A DNA stretch of 64,000 nucleotides from Geosiphon pyriformis (taxonomy: Eukaryota > Glomeromycota > Glomeromycetes > Archaeosporales > Geosiphonaceae): assembly GCA_016748015.1 (NCBI GenBank), contig JAAOMT010000594.1:1-64000 (forward strand). The letters are read 5' to 3'. The position numbers and the translations under genes are program-made. The notes under the pieces were generated by a model. That model searched no databases. It was given only the letters and a program-made list of their open reading frames with translations, and was not told the origin of the DNA. Positions 62,430 through 64,000 of this stretch are shown here, piece after piece (the stretch's first letter is position 1; each line of letters opens with the position of its first letter).

Positions 62430-62540
62430 AAGAAAAAAGAATCAAAAAAAATCAAAAAATCAAAAAAAAAAAAAATTAATATTATTAATTGTCATAATTA
62501 AAAGCAATTGGTCTAAGTTATTAAGATTTTAAAGCTGTTT
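62430..62540 (-). repeat. LTR fragment, minus strand
   Basis: The middle LTR block (poly-A-rich run, then TAATATTATTAATTGTCATAATTAAAAGCAATTGG) matches 60990-61050. Too short to say more. Confidence 0.45.
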
Positions 62541-63254
62541 ATATTAATAATATCTGGTCTGAAATAAAAGTAAAAAAAACAATTAATTTGATTTTAACAA
62601 TATAAATTCTGAAATCATGTATAAATAAATTAAATAATAAATTTTTTATTTTAATAATTAATATAAAAATATAAAAAAATAAGATAAAATAGTTTATTAA
62701 ATTAAAATATTAAAAAAATTGGTTTTTGTTTTCTCTTTATTTTTTTATTTACTAAAAACTACTTATTTTTATACATATTCTCTAATTTTATAAGATTGCT
62801 TTTAATTGTTTATTATTACTAATTATTATTTACTATTTTTATTATTGTTTTATTTTTTTATATTATAACTAATTATTTTATACTATAAATAATTATTTTA
62901 TGCTATTTTATGTTATTTTGTATTATCTTAAATTATTATTTATTATAATGTATTATTTCTTATTATTACATTTTTTCTATGTTATTATGTATTAATTATA
63001 TTTTTTTTATAATTTTGTATTGGTTTTTTTACTTAGATAACAAGTATAATTATTTTTTATCTAAATTGTATTATTAACAAAAGCATTTGTTGCAAAAAAT
63101 AAAGTTCTACTCAAAATGTTTTTTACTTTTTTTGTCTTAATAACAAACTTAATATTAATTCAATAACTACACAAATATTTATGTCTTTTAATTTTATATA
63201 AAAGAGAATTATAAAATATTTTATTTTGGTTTAAATCATTGTTATTTATAAAAA

Positions 63255-64000
63255 AATAAAAATCATAATAAGTAGATAAAATAGCCAATAAGAAAAATAT
63301 ATAGTAAAAAGAGAAATTTCAAAATTCCAAAATTTTAAGATTTTTTTTAAAAAATCAAAAAATTTTAAGAAATTTCATATAACAAGAATTATGTATATAT
63401 AATAGTAGTATTAAAAGCAAAAAAAGCAGACAATTAAATTTAAAAAATAATCAAGCAAGTAATTATTACAATACTTCTTTTTTTACCAATAATTACTATT
63501 AACCAAAGTAAAAATTATCTTAATAATACCAATTTAATTATTGAATTCATGTTATTATCCATTAATTGAAAGCATTTATTATTTATACTTTATCAGCAAT
63601 CTATACTGATAATATCTGATATTTAATTATACTAAAACAATAGCTTTTAATTATGACTATTAATAAGATATTAATTTCTTATTTCTTTTCTTAAATTTTT
63701 TTTATTTTATTTTATTTTTATTTTTTGTTTCTTTATTGTTTACTAATTGATTAAAAAAATTAAGTACTAAAATATTAATGTTAAAAATAATCTGGTAAAA
63801 AATCTGTAAAACAAGAATAAAAACTTAAGAATAGCTTATCAAAAAGACATAATTGTTAGAATAAACCAGTCACTATATTAAAAACAAAAATTGGGAAAAA
63901 TTATCAATTAAATTTTTGTTTATTATACAAAAAACTCAACCAAAATCTTCAGACATTCAAAAATCTTCAGAAACTGCTAACAAAAATAGCTATTGAGCAC
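63255..64000 (+). repeat. Decayed plus-strand LTR running off the window
   Basis: Blocks in LTR order: AGCCAATAAGAAAAATATATAG, degraded minisatellite (63315-63380), TATGTATATATAATAGTAG, AACAATAGCTTTTAATTATG, TTTACTAATTGATTAA, TCTGGTAAAAAATC, TTATACAAAAAACTC and GCTATTGAGCAC at the window edge. The final ACCTGTAACA block and any interior lie beyond 64000. Confidence 0.7.

Larger units (their letters stand above)
59877..63235 (+). repeat. Unclassified interspersed repeat, copy 2 (with LTR pieces inside)
   Basis: Colinear by eye with 6400-8330, starting at TGTTTATAAATAACTTTTATTATATAAAT and ending near ACACAAATATTTATGTCTTTTAAT (63169-63192). A minus-strand LTR (60650-61420) and a smaller fragment (62430-62540) interrupt it, which accounts for much of the extra length. 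The frame reading YFKAKATICNSAIIENTKS-like sequence (about 60395-60450) agrees with copy 1. About 62750-63010 is low-complexity TTATTTTAT-type DNA. Confidence 0.5.

Overview
The window looks like nuclear DNA of an early-diverging filamentous fungus, most likely an arbuscular mycorrhizal fungus (Glomeromycotina, perhaps a large-genome lineage such as Gigasporaceae). The reasons are three intron-bearing host genes of ordinary fungal type (introns mostly 66-124 bp, GT..AG) lying in extremely AT-rich DNA packed with decayed retrotransposons, and LINE and Ty3 families that resemble, from memory, those of Rhizophagus and Gigaspora. The taxon is an inference; no database was searched.

Host genes. 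A myotubularin-family phosphoinositide 3-phosphatase occupies 545-3895 (+, eight exons reconstructed). A second small island holds a REX4-type DEDDh exonuclease (26189-27464, +, six exons) and, tail to tail with it, a three-exon gene for the small ATP synthase subunit j/Atp18 (27620-28043, -), whose exons are too short to stand out as open frames.

Retroelements. (1) 16035-25135 is a compositional island holding two LINE-type elements end to end: an ORF1-only half-LINE and a full LINE with ORF1 and ORF2 (endonuclease, RT, RNase H, zinc finger). They share their 3' tail. (2) 30557-38232 is an old, heavily decayed Ty3-type element with both LTRs. (3) 38435-59640 is a three-level nest: a minus-strand solo LTR with a 4-bp target duplication, split by Ty3 element A, which is split inside its protease by Ty3 element B. 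A and B encode gag, protease, a Cys-rich zinc-binding segment, a dUTPase, RT, RNase H and integrase in one reading frame, plus a separate ORF between integrase and the 3' LTR. (4) Older copies lie at 8960-11340 (LTR plus gag), 11975-13270 (minus-strand LINE ORF1), 60650-61420, 62430-62540 and 63255-64000 (LTR pieces). An unclassified repeat of about 2-3 kb has copies near 6400-8330 and 59877-63235.

Common thread. Every mobile element is broken, and nearly all visible breaks are transitions (C to T or G to A): stops from CAA, CAG, CGA and TGG codons, and Asp-to-Asn changes in catalytic sites. In all three RT genes whose catalytic motif can be read, one Asp of the Asp-Asp pair has become Asn. 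The oldest copies have been driven to almost pure A+T. This suggests cytosine deamination of repeats (RIP-like, or decay of methylated cytosine, or deamination during reverse transcription), set beside elements that carry their own dUTPase.
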